Positions 16,599 through 24,908 of a DNA stretch of 52,371 nucleotides are shown piece by piece. The stretch lies in NCBI GenBank assembly GCA_027028845.1, contig JALVHV010000154.1:1-52371 (forward strand). The letters are read 5' to 3'. Numbering within the stretch: the stretch's first letter is position 1; each line of letters opens with the position of its first letter. Under the pieces are notes generated by a model that did not search any database, had not been told where the DNA came from, and worked only from the letters and a program-made list of their open reading frames with translations. This stretch comes from Pyrodictiaceae archaeon (GTDB taxonomy: Archaea > Thermoproteota > Thermoprotei_A > Sulfolobales > Pyrodictiaceae). Position numbers and translations under genes: made by a program.

Positions 16599-17366
16599 TT
16601 ATGCGTAGAGAAGCGGGCTTGGTCCTCCCATCTCGGCCATAGCCTCTTTAGTCTTCTTCATGAGTCCTCTCATTCTTACACGAATCATCTCTGCTTGTTC
16701 AAGCAGTTTCTTGACATCGATTTCGGTGCCGATTGCTTTTGACAATACTGTTAGTACGCTAGCTGCTGCTTCCGGGTCTGGGAACTCTACATAGGCATCT
16801 GCCAAGAGTACTATGTTGGTGACTCTTTTCCTTATGGCCTGCTTTAGTATGAGTGCGTAAGGTCCTACAAGGTACCCGCTGCTGAATACCTCTATGCCTA
16901 GTTTAGAGGCCAATTCCTTTGCTTTTTCATTGCTTGCTATCCAGTATACATGTGGCTTATCCATGTTTATCCTGTTGGGCGATGCTATCCCGACTATGGA
17001 TACTATGTAGTCTACGCCCTTACGTATAGCATAGTCTATTAGTAACCTGGCCAAGAGCGGGATAACACCCGCTGGTACTGGGGTCTCAGCCGTAAGTGCC
17101 ATTATATTGTCCTTAGCGTAAATTCGGAGAGGAGGCCGGACTTCGCCCTTCGATATAACAGCTACAGGTGGCATAAGTGCCTCGATATCTATACCAGCAA
17201 CCTCCTGTAGCCCCATGCTCTCAACGATATGATTCGCAGATATTACACCCACTAGCCCGGTATCTGGCAAGCCCAGGACGAAGAAGCTTGGCTTACGTAG
17301 CTCGAATTCAACGTACTCCATTAGGGTTAATCCGTCGAGGCTTTCCTCATATACTATCCCAGCCAA
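16599..17366 (-). CDS. PAC2-family proteasome assembly chaperone homologue
   Basis: A 255-residue PAC2/PbaA-PbaB family protein: FFVLGLPDTGLVGVISANHIVESMGLQEVAGID and DYIVSIVGIASPNRINMDKPHVYW are typical blocks, and a helical C-terminal segment follows. The protein ends PSPLLYA, so the last three residues (L-Y-A) match the hydrophobic-Tyr-any (HbYX) motif with which some archaeal homologues and proteasomal ATPases dock on the 20S alpha ring. This makes a role at the proteasome plausible. The proteasome beta genes are at 43-46 kb in this window. It is the first gene of the Hsp20 operon. Confidence 0.82.
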   Translation of the reverse strand: MAGIVYEESLDGLTLMEYVEFELRKPSFFVLGLPDTGLVGVISANHIVESMGLQEVAGIDIEALMPPVAVISKGEVRPPLRIYAKDNIMALTAETPVPAGVIPLLARLLIDYAIRKGVDYIVSIVGIASPNRINMDKPHVYWIASNEKAKELASKLGIEVFSSGYLVGPYALILKQAIRKRVTNIVLLADAYVEFPDPEAAASVLTVLSKAIGTEIDVKKLLEQAEMIRVRMRGLMKKTKEAMAEMGGPSPLLYA

Positions 17367-17389
17367 AGATTATCTCCAGGATAGTATTC

Positions 17390-17690
17390 TTGTACAGTCT
17401 CGGGTAGAAATAGCCTTGTACGCAAACAGTCCTTAAAACACTAGGTTTGTCTTAAACAAGGCACGAGTGGAGAGGAAATATCCGGGCTGTTTCTCCTCAG
17501 TATTTCCAAGCCAGGACTGGCTACTTGTCAGGCTGGTACTACCCTTGATAGAAGTGGTTTCGGCCAGGCTAGGTACTACTAGAGTAAAGCGACTCAGCTA
17601 AACCATGTTAATCCCCAGCTTAATTTACAAATCTATTTCCAGGTAATTGTTCCTAAACGTGTTTTAAACCCCCGGGTATGCATAGAGTAC
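17390..17690. other. Intergenic stretch without recognised gene
   Basis: About 300 bases between the PAC2 start and the orphan gene at 17694. I see no convincing ORF or tRNA. It holds a 7-base inverted pair GGAAATA...TATTTCC (near 17476-17512) and, close to the right end, TTTTAAAC, a TATA-like element about 30 bases before the GTG at 17694. The PAC2 operon promoter must also lie here, but no single TATA box stands out. Confidence 0.4.
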
Positions 17691-17693
17691 TGC

Positions 17694-18068
17694 GTGGTGG
17701 CCGGTTTGGCCGATGTAATAATAGTATCAAGAGATGACGATGCGGCAGCATGGTTCAAGGAGAATAAAATATTCATTAATATTAGATGGATTCAGATAGA
17801 GGACGAAGTAGAGTGGTTTCTAGACGAAAGCTTCATACACGAATATATAGAACATGTACTTGGTCTTGGGCATCAGCGAGCTGTCTTTGTAGAGAAGGTA
17901 TTGAGAGAGACTCTTTACAGCGAGTGGTATGGCCAGAACCCACTTAACCTATTATACGGTAGGAGTATGAATACTAGCACGATGCCTAGTAAAGAATCCT
18001 TACAGACTGCGCATGAGGGACTCCCCCGACTTTTATCACGGCATCCGGGTGTACTAGCCCCTTCTTAA
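17694..18068 (+). CDS. Hypothetical protein with HEYIEHVLGLGH segment
   Basis: A 124-residue protein, start GTG about 25 bases after a TTTTAAAC element. The middle reads DESFIHEYIEHVLGLGHQRAVFVEKVLRETLYSEWYG. The His-rich segment HEYIEHVLGLGH resembles zincin HExxHxxGxxH but has one extra residue between the first two His, so I do not call it a protease. The last 30 residues or so are encoded opposite the end of the DUF424 gene (83-base convergent overlap) and look less constrained. No family is recognised. Metal binding through the His/Glu cluster is a guess. Confidence 0.55.
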   Translation: MVAGLADVIIVSRDDDAAAWFKENKIFINIRWIQIEDEVEWFLDESFIHEYIEHVLGLGHQRAVFVEKVLRETLYSEWYGQNPLNLLYGRSMNTSTMPSKESLQTAHEGLPRLLSRHPGVLAPS

Positions 18069-18312
18069 TAGCTGCATTTACAGTATTCTCTCCTACAAGG
18101 TTCAGTATTGTTGCCTCCTCTGCCCGCTCCATAGCAACACTTAATGGCACTAAAATGCCCTCATAGAAGTTCCTATCTACGTGAAGTACTAGTTTCCCGC
18201 TCCTAAACACTTTCCCTAAGAGCTCGCTATCACATATAGCTATTAGCTTCTCTCCTTGTGTCTCATAGATCTTCATATATACCATTGGTTCCTCAGACAT
18301 GTTTCCTGCCAT
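17986..18312 (-). CDS. DUF424 family protein
   Basis: A 108-residue protein with MVYMKIYETQGEKLIAICDSELLGKVFRSGKLVLHVDRNFYEG, typical of archaeal DUF424, followed by ATILNLVGENTVNAAIKKGLVHPDAVIKVGGVPHAQSV, the conserved C-terminal block. The function of the family is unknown; it is usually near translation genes, as here next to aIF2-beta. Start is either the ATG at 18312 or the fifth residue (18300); a TATA box at 18335-18343 would make the first nearly leaderless. Convergent overlap with the orphan gene at 17694. Confidence 0.82.
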   Translation of the reverse strand: MAGNMSEEPMVYMKIYETQGEKLIAICDSELLGKVFRSGKLVLHVDRNFYEGILVPLSVAMERAEEATILNLVGENTVNAAIKKGLVHPDAVIKVGGVPHAQSVRILY

Positions 18313-18334
18313 GAGTCTAGGTGCAGGCGAGCCA

Positions 18335-18343
18335 TCTATAAAT
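18335..18343. promoter_or_regulatory. TATA box between divergent DUF424 and aIF2-beta genes
   Basis: CTATAAATA (minus strand TATTTATAG) lies centrally in the short gap between the two divergent starts. Distances to DUF424 (about 25 bases to the first ATG) and to aIF2-beta (about 45 bases to the ATG) suit initiation in either direction. No other TATA-like element is obvious in the gap. Whether both genes use it is inference. Confidence 0.5.
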
Positions 18344-18384
18344 ATTAGTCTTTAAGCGCCTTGACAAGCTAGGAGGGAGCAGAG

Positions 18385-18831
18385 ATGAGCGCTAAGCGCG
18401 ACGACGCGGTAAAGCTTCTATACGACTATGATTACCTACTTAAGCGTCTCTATGAGCGCTTACCAGCAAGAGGTGCTAAGGCGTCTCGGTTCGAGCTACC
18501 GAGGCTTATAGTGGAGCGTGTTGGCAACAAGACTATCATAAGGAACTTTAAGCAGATAGCAGATGTTATGCGACGCGATCCCAGAATCGTTATGAGGTAT
18601 CTGCTACGTGAACTAGGCGCGAGTGGCAACTACGATGAAGAGAACGGTATGCTTACCATTAACGTGAAGGTATCAACTGCTACTCTCAATAACTTGTTAC
18701 AAAGATTCGTAAAGACCTACGTGATATGCCCAACATGTGGGGCGCCGGATACAAGGCTTGAGAAGAGAGGAAAAGCGTGGGTACTAGTATGCGAGGCATG
18801 TGGCGCTGAACAACCAGTTCCGCCACTCTAG
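18385..18831 (+). CDS. Translation initiation factor aIF2 subunit beta
   Basis: A 148-residue aIF2-beta. It has the N-terminal helix (YDYDYLLKRLYERLP), the alpha/beta core with FELPRLIVERVGNKTIIRNFKQIADVMRRDPRIVMRYLLRELGASGN, and the C-terminal zinc ribbon CPTCGAPDTRLEKRGKAWVLVCEACGA (two CxxC pairs). It is part of the aIF2 heterotrimer that brings initiator tRNA to the small ribosomal subunit. The ATG is preceded by AGGAGGGAGCAGAG, a good Shine-Dalgarno. The cis-prenyltransferase gene follows on the same strand. Confidence 0.95.
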   Translation: MSAKRDDAVKLLYDYDYLLKRLYERLPARGAKASRFELPRLIVERVGNKTIIRNFKQIADVMRRDPRIVMRYLLRELGASGNYDEENGMLTINVKVSTATLNNLLQRFVKTYVICPTCGAPDTRLEKRGKAWVLVCEACGAEQPVPPL

Positions 18832-18987
18832 GATAGCGCTATTTTTCGGTTAGGTAGATAAGTGAGTTCATTACTAAACTTATCTATAGGTGCTGGATAT
18901 TATCTAGATAAGACATTTACTAGAATGCTATATAGAGTACCTACCGAGGGGTTGCAAGGGGGCTGCTGGGAAGTACTTGGTGAAGCC

Positions 18988-19728
18988 ATGGTGCTAGGAA
19001 TTTTCACTACGAAGCTGCTTAGGCGAAGAATAGATCCCGGGAGACTACCAGTCCACGTCGCTATTATACCTGATGGTAATAGGCGCTGGGCCCGTCAACA
19101 CGGGTTGCCTGTGTACATGGGGCATTATAGGGGCTATGAGGTTGCTAGGAGGACTCTTGATTATCTCTGGGATCTCGGGGTTGACTATGTTACTTTCTAT
19201 GCTCTTTCCCGGGAGAATTGTACCCGTAGGCCCCGGGACGAGCTAGCTGCTATTCATAAACTGTTGTCGCATGCTGTTGACGACTTGCTTGCTGATAAGA
19301 GGGTAAGGGAGGGACGTGTACGCGTATACTTCGTTGGGGATTTCTCGCTGCTACCAGACTGGCTCGTTGATAGGATTAACTACATCAACGAGGTCACTGC
19401 TAGTAACTCTCCCCACGTACTAGCAGTGGCTACGTGCTACGGTGGGAGATGGGAGATAGTAGATACTGTTAACAAGCTGCTTACTACACAGGCAATGAGC
19501 AGTGTTGATGAGAACGAGTTCAGGAAACTCATGCCCCTTGGCTGGCTCCCCGAGCCAGACCTCTTGATACGAACCGGAGGAGAGCTACGCCTCAGCGGGT
19601 TCCTCCTATACCACGTAGCATACACAGAGCTGTACTTCACTAGAAAGCTTTGGCCAGACTTCGACGAGGCAGAACTATACCGAGCAATCATTTCTTATCA
19701 GAAGCGCGAGAGGAGGTTTGGGCGATAA
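18988..19728 (+). CDS. uppS: cis-Prenyltransferase (UppS family polyprenyl diphosphate synthase)
   Basis: Makes long cis-polyprenyl diphosphate, the precursor of the dolichol-type lipid carrier for glycosylation. VHVAIIPDGNRRWARQHGLPVYMGHYRG holds the catalytic Asp and first substrate region; FYALSRENCTRRPRDEL, ATCYGGRWEI and LIRTGGELRLSGFLLYHVAYTELYFTRKLWPDF are the other conserved blocks. The track start at 18862 adds 42 residues not seen in the family. I prefer the ATG at 18988, preceded by GGTGA, with TATATAG about 55 bases upstream; 18862 (GTG, after GGTAG) remains possible. Its end overlaps the DUF373 gene by 41 bases. Confidence 0.9.
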   Translation: MVLGIFTTKLLRRRIDPGRLPVHVAIIPDGNRRWARQHGLPVYMGHYRGYEVARRTLDYLWDLGVDYVTFYALSRENCTRRPRDELAAIHKLLSHAVDDLLADKRVREGRVRVYFVGDFSLLPDWLVDRINYINEVTASNSPHVLAVATCYGGRWEIVDTVNKLLTTQAMSSVDENEFRKLMPLGWLPEPDLLIRTGGELRLSGFLLYHVAYTELYFTRKLWPDFDEAELYRAIISYQKRERRFGR

Positions 19729-20788
19729 GCCTCTCAAGGGATTTGGCTCCTCTCCACACCACGGCTACCACAACAACCGATACTATCGCGTAAAGGCCGA
19801 ACCCGCTAGACGCGAGGGCCTGCATGAATTCTGATATAGACATAGTCTCCATTTGTTGAAGAGCAGAGGCAACTGTATCCAGTAGGACTACCGCCACGAT
19901 GACGAGGGTCAAGGCGACTATTTCGCGATAGAGTCTGAGCTTGCCAGAGACAAACTTGGAGGCTGCGTGACCCAGTATAGCTATGCTCGCAGAGAAGCCT
20001 ATGAGGCTTGTAACGTTACGGACAAGGCTTGCTAGTAGCTGGGGAGTCAACGTTGTATGAGAATGCAGCTGTGACACGATGAGCACTATTGCTATTAGTG
20101 CTGTAACGCCTGCTGTGGAGTAGGCTACTATGGTTACTGGTGTCTCTGTTAAGGCTTGTATTATTCTCTCTTCCATATCGAAGCCCCTAACCATCATAGC
20201 CAGGCCCGCGATTAAGAGACCGACAAGAATTGCTTGGCGAAGCATGCCTAGGAGGGCTAGGGAGGAGAATACTACGAGTACTATGCCGGGTACGCCGAGA
20301 AATAGGCGGGAGAAGCGAGGCTCCGTTAGCGCCTTCTGTATGTATCTTATGAGGAGCATATAGGTTTCCTCAACACCCCTATGCTGCTTTACTATTATTC
20401 GCCTAACAGCGATTATGGGTACTATGGAGGATATGGCTGGGAGAAGTGACTCGTCCTCCGAGCCATCAGTGACAACAACCACTCCATCCGGGTTGTACTC
20501 TGCTACTAGTTTTTCAAGCTGATTACGAGCCTCTATTACCGCGTCAACACCGCCAAGCTCGCTACCAGTAATTACTGCCGGCTCTGCATCGTAGCCCTTT
20601 AGCCTCATTTCATCAGCTATCTTTATTGCTGCAAAAAGCGTGTTAGCATCAGAGTCTTCGGGGTCGTAGAGAGCAAAACGGGTAGCCGCCTCTAGAACCG
20701 CTGCTCTACCAACTATGGGTGTCTTTATCCCTGCACGGCCAAGGTCATTGTCTATATCTATAGCTACTACTAGGACCCTCTTAGTCAT
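19688..20788 (-). CDS. DUF373 family membrane protein
   Basis: A 366-residue protein. The N-terminal soluble half reads RVLVVAIDIDNDLGRAGIKTPIVGRAAVLEAATRFALYDPEDSDANTLFAAIKIADEM, then VVVVTDGSEDESLLPAISSIVPI, both typical of archaeal DUF373. The C-terminal half has about six hydrophobic helices from around residue 165 on. The Asp-rich N-terminal loops suggest nucleotide or metal binding, but function is unknown. The ATG overlaps the stop of the upstream coiled-coil gene (AATGA), so the two are translationally coupled. Convergent with uppS. Confidence 0.85.
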   Translation of the reverse strand: MTKRVLVVAIDIDNDLGRAGIKTPIVGRAAVLEAATRFALYDPEDSDANTLFAAIKIADEMRLKGYDAEPAVITGSELGGVDAVIEARNQLEKLVAEYNPDGVVVVTDGSEDESLLPAISSIVPIIAVRRIIVKQHRGVEETYMLLIRYIQKALTEPRFSRLFLGVPGIVLVVFSSLALLGMLRQAILVGLLIAGLAMMVRGFDMEERIIQALTETPVTIVAYSTAGVTALIAIVLIVSQLHSHTTLTPQLLASLVRNVTSLIGFSASIAILGHAASKFVSGKLRLYREIVALTLVIVAVVLLDTVASALQQMETMSISEFMQALASSGFGLYAIVSVVVVAVVWRGAKSLERLIAQTSSRASDKK

Positions 20789-21687
20789 TCTGATTCTTCC
20801 TCGAGTTCATCGGGGCTCGTAGCATAGAGTAGCCGCAGTTCCTCGAGAGTTAATGGCTCACCCTTCTTTAGTTTCTCCTCTATCCTACGCTTCTTCTCCT
20901 CATAGATTTGAAGGGCTTTCTCCTTCTCTTGGCCGAGCCGAAGCTCCTTGAGCCTCTCGCTAAGCTCTCTGAGCTCCTGCACCTTTCTATTTATCTCCTC
21001 TCGTAGCGCCTCTATCTTCGCTGACAAGTCTTCAAGCTGCTTAGTTATGTTATCTATTTGTGGACTAATCTCGTCTAGCTGAGAACGTAGTGCACTAATT
21101 CTCTCATCAAGCTTGCTTATCCTCTCACTAACGCTCCTTATCTCCTGGCCTATGCTCCTAATCTGGAGCCTCAGGCCATAAAGCTCGGCGCGTTTCTCTG
21201 TGAGTTCTTGCAGGTACTTCCTAGCCTCCATCGCTTTCTGGAGAAGGGCTTCGAGACGAACTATTTCATCTATTATCTCCTTCTCTTCTTCTGGCGTGAG
21301 AACGCTAGTTTGTTGACGCCATTCGAGCTCTTCTATTCTTCTACGGATAGCATTAATGCTCTTTCTAGCCAGAGGCCTATACTCAGCCGCAACTCGTTTC
21401 TGCTCCTCTATCTCGTTTACAACGCTTCTAAGTTTCTCGAGTATTTCGCGACGCTGCTGCCTAAGGCTTCTCACCTGCTCAACAAGCTTCTTTCTTTCCT
21501 CACGGAGCTTCTTTATCTCCTCACGGAGCTGCCTAGCCCTCTCTATTAACTTTCTTCTCTGTTGACGCAGCCTACGAGCATCATCTATTAGGGCGTAGCG
21601 TTGCTCTTTAAGCCTCTTTATCTCCTCACGGAGCTGTGTCATCTTGTCAAGTATCTCTTTCTCTTCTATCTCGACGGGCTTGCTCAA
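20785..21687 (-). CDS. Long coiled-coil protein (COG1340-like)
   Basis: A 300-residue protein that is nearly all coiled coil: KRLKEQRYALIDDARRLRQQRRKLIERARQLREEIKKLREERKKL and similar heptads, with a short break near EWRQQTSVLTPEEEKEII. It ends LEELRLLYATSPDELEEESE. It resembles the archaeal coiled-coil family COG1340, whose role is unknown and which is often near DUF373, as here (4-base overlap). Because of the low-complexity sequence, only the architecture, not the family, is certain. Confidence 0.75.
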   Translation of the reverse strand: MSKPVEIEEKEILDKMTQLREEIKRLKEQRYALIDDARRLRQQRRKLIERARQLREEIKKLREERKKLVEQVRSLRQQRREILEKLRSVVNEIEEQKRVAAEYRPLARKSINAIRRRIEELEWRQQTSVLTPEEEKEIIDEIVRLEALLQKAMEARKYLQELTEKRAELYGLRLQIRSIGQEIRSVSERISKLDERISALRSQLDEISPQIDNITKQLEDLSAKIEALREEINRKVQELRELSERLKELRLGQEKEKALQIYEEKKRRIEEKLKKGEPLTLEELRLLYATSPDELEEESE

Positions 21688-21784
21688 GGTATTCCAACCC
21701 GGTTATTGCTAGGGGGTTAGGCTAGGCGGCCTACTAGCTACGCATCTCTTGGGCCGTGAGATGCTTAGTTGTTACTGGGTCTAT

Positions 21785-22222
21785 TTATCCCTCTTCTCTC
21801 CTACTTAGCATGTAGAGTTTTCTACGAAGAGTTGTTGACCGCGACCCAGCTAGTACCTCGAGAACTATGTCTTGGAGCTCGTCCTTGCTAAGGCTAAGAG
21901 AGAGATCGTGGAATCTTCTCTGCCTGACAGCGATCTCCACCGCTACTAGGTGGTAGCAAGGCATTGCTGTCTCGCCATTTACTACGCGTATGGTGAAGTG
22001 AGGACAACTGCAATAAGTTCCTCGTATTACTAGATAGTCGCTCTCTCTGCCCATTACTACCCATAGCTCGAGAGGGGCTTGCGAGATCTTGATAACCTTG
22101 AGTTCTCCTACAACACTTTTAGCGGAGGATGGCGGCACCTCACTCATTTTCAGTATATTCTCTCTTAGCACCCGTAAGATCGAATTCCTTACAGGGCGGG
22201 GTTCTTTTTCGTTCTCCTGCAT
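21785..22222 (-). CDS. SWIM zinc-finger protein
   Basis: A 145-residue protein with the SWIM pattern CxC...CxH: Cys71 and Cys73 in GTYCSCPHFTIRV, Cys89 and His91 in MPCYHLVAVEIA. SWIM domains bind DNA or proteins; archaeal stand-alone SWIM proteins have been linked to Rad51-paralogue (RadA/Rad55-like) recombination partners, although no such gene is in this window. The start is an ATG 34 bases inside the end of rpiA. The N-terminal 30 residues and the C-terminal tail (STTLRRKLYMLSRREEG) are basic. Confidence 0.8.
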   Translation of the reverse strand: MQENEKEPRPVRNSILRVLRENILKMSEVPPSSAKSVVGELKVIKISQAPLELWVVMGRESDYLVIRGTYCSCPHFTIRVVNGETAMPCYHLVAVEIAVRQRRFHDLSLSLSKDELQDIVLEVLAGSRSTTLRRKLYMLSRREEG

Positions 22223-22974
22223 CTGAGTATCCTCGCCTCATCACTATAGCCAACTACTACTTGGTTGACGAGGCCGCCAAAAAACCCGTGCTCGATTACC
22301 CCGGGCACCTTCTTAAGTTCCTCTATGAAGTCCTTAAGAGAGTATGTATCCCAGGGCCATGAATCTATTATCAAGCCATAGTTATCGCTTATTGCTGGAC
22401 CGTCCCTACACCTGCACTCATCTCTAAGAGACGCTCTTACTCCCATTGACTCAAGAACGGCTAGCACGGCATCAGCTGCGATAGGAACAACTTCTATTGG
22501 TAAAGGCTTATTGTGCTCTCCCAGCCTGTGCGCTAGCTTGGATTCATCAATAACTATGACAACATCTCGGCTATTGTAGGCTAATATCTTCTCTCTTGTA
22601 AGTGCAGCGCCTCTTCCCTTTATGATACCGCAGTCCCCCTTCTCACTAATTGCTACTTCATCGGCTCCATCAAAGTACAAGTCTAGGCCATTCCTTGGTG
22701 GATAAAGACTCGGCTTAAGGCCGAGGCGGCGCAGGGTGAAGAATGTGTCAAGGCTTGAAACATAGATGTCTTTTTCCATTAATAGCTGCTTATGCTTCTC
22801 ATCGGAGAGCAAGTACTCGAGGACAAGCTTAACTGTTGATCCGGTCCCAACGCCGAGACGGCTTAGCCTTGGCAAGCGCTCAGCTATTAGTGTGGCTGCC
22901 TTCTGGGCAGCTATTTGTTTAGCTTTGCTCGGTGCAGTCAAGGACTCTGCCCCGTAAATCATACCACGTGGCAT
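22189..22974 (-). CDS. rpiA: Ribose-5-phosphate isomerase A
   Basis: Interconverts ribose 5-phosphate and ribulose 5-phosphate. Family blocks are LGVGTGSTVKLVLEYL, the catalytic DLYFDGADEV, and IKGRGAALTREKILA with the catalytic Lys/Glu region. Near the C terminus comes GVIEHGFFGGLVNQVVVG, the typical final block. The track start MPRGMIYGAES lies within the end of the methylthiotransferase gene; the ATG at 22962 is an alternative. It is in a tight minus-strand operon with overlaps of 56 bases upstream and 34 downstream. In crenarchaea it feeds ribose for nucleotides, usually through the ribulose-monophosphate route. Confidence 0.93.
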   Translation of the reverse strand: MPRGMIYGAESLTAPSKAKQIAAQKAATLIAERLPRLSRLGVGTGSTVKLVLEYLLSDEKHKQLLMEKDIYVSSLDTFFTLRRLGLKPSLYPPRNGLDLYFDGADEVAISEKGDCGIIKGRGAALTREKILAYNSRDVVIVIDESKLAHRLGEHNKPLPIEVVPIAADAVLAVLESMGVRASLRDECRCRDGPAISDNYGLIIDSWPWDTYSLKDFIEELKKVPGVIEHGFFGGLVNQVVVGYSDEARILRCRRTKKNPAL

Positions 22975-24235
22975 CTATTATTTCGGCATCGCACCATTCA
23001 CCAGGCCTAGCGCTATGCTCGGGGAGAATTACTGGCATGTAATTAAATAGTTTCGCATCGAGTCCTCCTCTTTCACCGCGTGAGACAACCAGGACTCTGG
23101 CACGTGACCCTATGTAGCGTTTGTGCTCCTCTAGCCCGATACGCATAATTACTTTGCCAAGTATCTTTGAGCGCTGCTTCTTTACAGGATCCGGTACCTG
23201 TGGGAGTCCTGCTGCTACTGTCCGGGGCCTAGGAGTATACTGGGCTAGGTGTACACGCTCAAACCTAAGCTCCTCTACGAGTCTCACGGTGTTCATGAAT
23301 GCTTCTTCGTCCTCGCCTGGATGTCCAACTATTATATCAGTGGCTATCATGACCCCGGGTACCTTTGCCCTGATTTCTCTCACTATGGATTTGTACTCGT
23401 CCACGCTATATCTCCGCTTCATTATCCTTAGTACATTGTCGTCGCCGCTTTGTACTGGTAGATGGACAAACTTGAAGAACCGGGGGTGACGAAGAGCCTC
23501 TATGAAATCGTCAATAATAGGCTCGACTTGGTCAGGGCTCATCATGCCTATTCTTACCATGAAGTTGCCAGGTAGCTCTGCTATCTCGTGCATTAGCTCT
23601 GGTAATAGTCTTCGCCCAGCGATATCAATCCCATAAACTGCTACGTCTTGGCCAGTGAGCCTAATCTCTACAACACCTCTTCTCACTAGTTGCCTTATAA
23701 GCTCGATTACTTGGTCCATCGGCCTACTGTATACACGGCGTCTAGCAAGCTTCGTTATACAGAAGGAACAATCGCCTAGACAGCCGTCGGCGAGCGGTAT
23801 CTCTGCTATACGTCCCCTCTGCATGGCCCTCGGGTCTGGCGTAAAGAGGGTCTTCGGAGTACTTGGCTCCTCTAATAAGTCGATACCTTTCGCTATGGCC
23901 TCGACTACGCGGTGAGCATTGTATGTCGATACTAGTACTGCATGCGGAGCCAGCTTCTTAACTTTATATGGCTGCGCTGTCGCCATGCATCCCGCAACTA
24001 TTAATTTCTTACCATGTCTCTCCACGTAATCGCTGAGTACGCGTATTCTCTTGGTCATCTTTTCCTCTGTATCTAGGCGAACAGTGCAAGTATTTATAAT
24101 AACCACATCGGCTTTTTCAAGCTCATTAACTACCTCGTAGCCATGCTTTGCCAGTGCTGTCTTCATAAGGGCTGTATCAGCGAAGTTAAGAGCACACCCA
24201 TATGTCTCTATGTACACTCTTTCCTTAATGCTCAT
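22919..24235 (-). CDS. tRNA methylthiotransferase (archaeal MtaB/CDKAL1 type)
   Basis: A radical-SAM enzyme of about 438 residues that adds a methylthio group to N6-threonylcarbamoyladenosine at position 37 of ANN-decoding tRNAs. It has the N-terminal MTTase domain with cluster Cys in ETYGCALNFAD, INTCTV and VAGCMA; the radical-SAM motif CLGDCSFCITKLARRRVYSRP; and a C-terminal TRAM-like segment (YIGSRARVLVVSRGERGG...EIIDATWYDLRG). I chose the ATG at 24235, with GGGTG upstream, rather than the track start 24244. It heads the operon with rpiA and the SWIM gene, and is divergent from the PEBP-like gene. Confidence 0.9.
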   Translation of the reverse strand: MSIKERVYIETYGCALNFADTALMKTALAKHGYEVVNELEKADVVIINTCTVRLDTEEKMTKRIRVLSDYVERHGKKLIVAGCMATAQPYKVKKLAPHAVLVSTYNAHRVVEAIAKGIDLLEEPSTPKTLFTPDPRAMQRGRIAEIPLADGCLGDCSFCITKLARRRVYSRPMDQVIELIRQLVRRGVVEIRLTGQDVAVYGIDIAGRRLLPELMHEIAELPGNFMVRIGMMSPDQVEPIIDDFIEALRHPRFFKFVHLPVQSGDDNVLRIMKRRYSVDEYKSIVREIRAKVPGVMIATDIIVGHPGEDEEAFMNTVRLVEELRFERVHLAQYTPRPRTVAAGLPQVPDPVKKQRSKILGKVIMRIGLEEHKRYIGSRARVLVVSRGERGGLDAKLFNYMPVILPEHSARPGEWCDAEIIDATWYDLRGRVLDCTEQS

Positions 24236-24305
24236 GCATAGCACCCGGCCACGATGACACTAATCCTTATCTTCCTCCATGCCTTCGGTTATTCTCGGGG
24301 ATAAA

Positions 24306-24908
24306 GTGAAGCATGAACACATTATCTTGTACCTTGCACTACTCCTTGTTTTAGCTATTATAGCTACGAGCCTTATTTACTTTAACATGCGTAGACATAG
24401 GGCTGCATCATTGCCTTTACTAACTATCGTGGAAAACAAACCTAAGCTGATAAACATAGACTCGCCAACAATAAGGAATGGATCATTAATACCTGTTCGT
24501 TACACATGCGATGGAGCAGCCATTTCGCCACCCCTAATAATAAGTAATATACCTCCTAATGTACGGGAACTAGTACTGGTAATGTATGACCCAGATGCAC
24601 CTGGAGGCGTATTTTATCACTGGCTCCTCTACGATATACCAGCCTCAGCAAAGGTGATTATACCAGAGGCGCTACCACCTTTACCAATAATTAAGAGCCT
24701 TGGAGCCCAGGGAGTAAATAGCTATGGCAGAATAGGGTACGGGCCGCCTTGTCCACCACGTGGGAGTAAACATCGCTACGTATTCCTAGTATTAGGACTT
24801 GACGCGGAAATACAGCTCCCGCCGGCCATGAAACCCAAAGAGCTTTTCAAAGCCATAGCAGGACATGTTGTAACCTATGGCGTTCTCTACGGTGTTTATG
24901 AGCGTTAG
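24306..24908 (+). CDS. Membrane-anchored YbhB/PEBP-family protein
   Basis: About 200 residues: a short cytoplasmic start, one hydrophobic helix (IILYLALLLVLAIIATSLIYF), then an external PEBP/Raf-kinase-inhibitor-like domain. Ligand-pocket motifs are PVRYTCDGAAISPPL, YDPDAPGGVFYHWLLYDIP and GYGPPCPPRGSKHRYVF. Archaeal and bacterial YbhB/YbcL proteins have no proven role; they may bind phospho-ligands or inhibit proteases. I prefer the GTG at 24306, with GGGGA 4 bases upstream, over the ATG at 24279. Its stop overlaps the convergent MoaD-like gene by 4 bases. Confidence 0.85.
   Translation: MKHEHIILYLALLLVLAIIATSLIYFNMRRHRAASLPLLTIVENKPKLINIDSPTIRNGSLIPVRYTCDGAAISPPLIISNIPPNVRELVLVMYDPDAPGGVFYHWLLYDIPASAKVIIPEALPPLPIIKSLGAQGVNSYGRIGYGPPCPPRGSKHRYVFLVLGLDAEIQLPPAMKPKELFKAIAGHVVTYGVLYGVYER

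Noticed and set aside
17877-17912. Zincin-like metalloprotease call for the HEYIEHVLGLGH protein
   Set aside because: The spacing is HExxxHxxGxxH, one residue too long for the zincin motif, and no family match is known.
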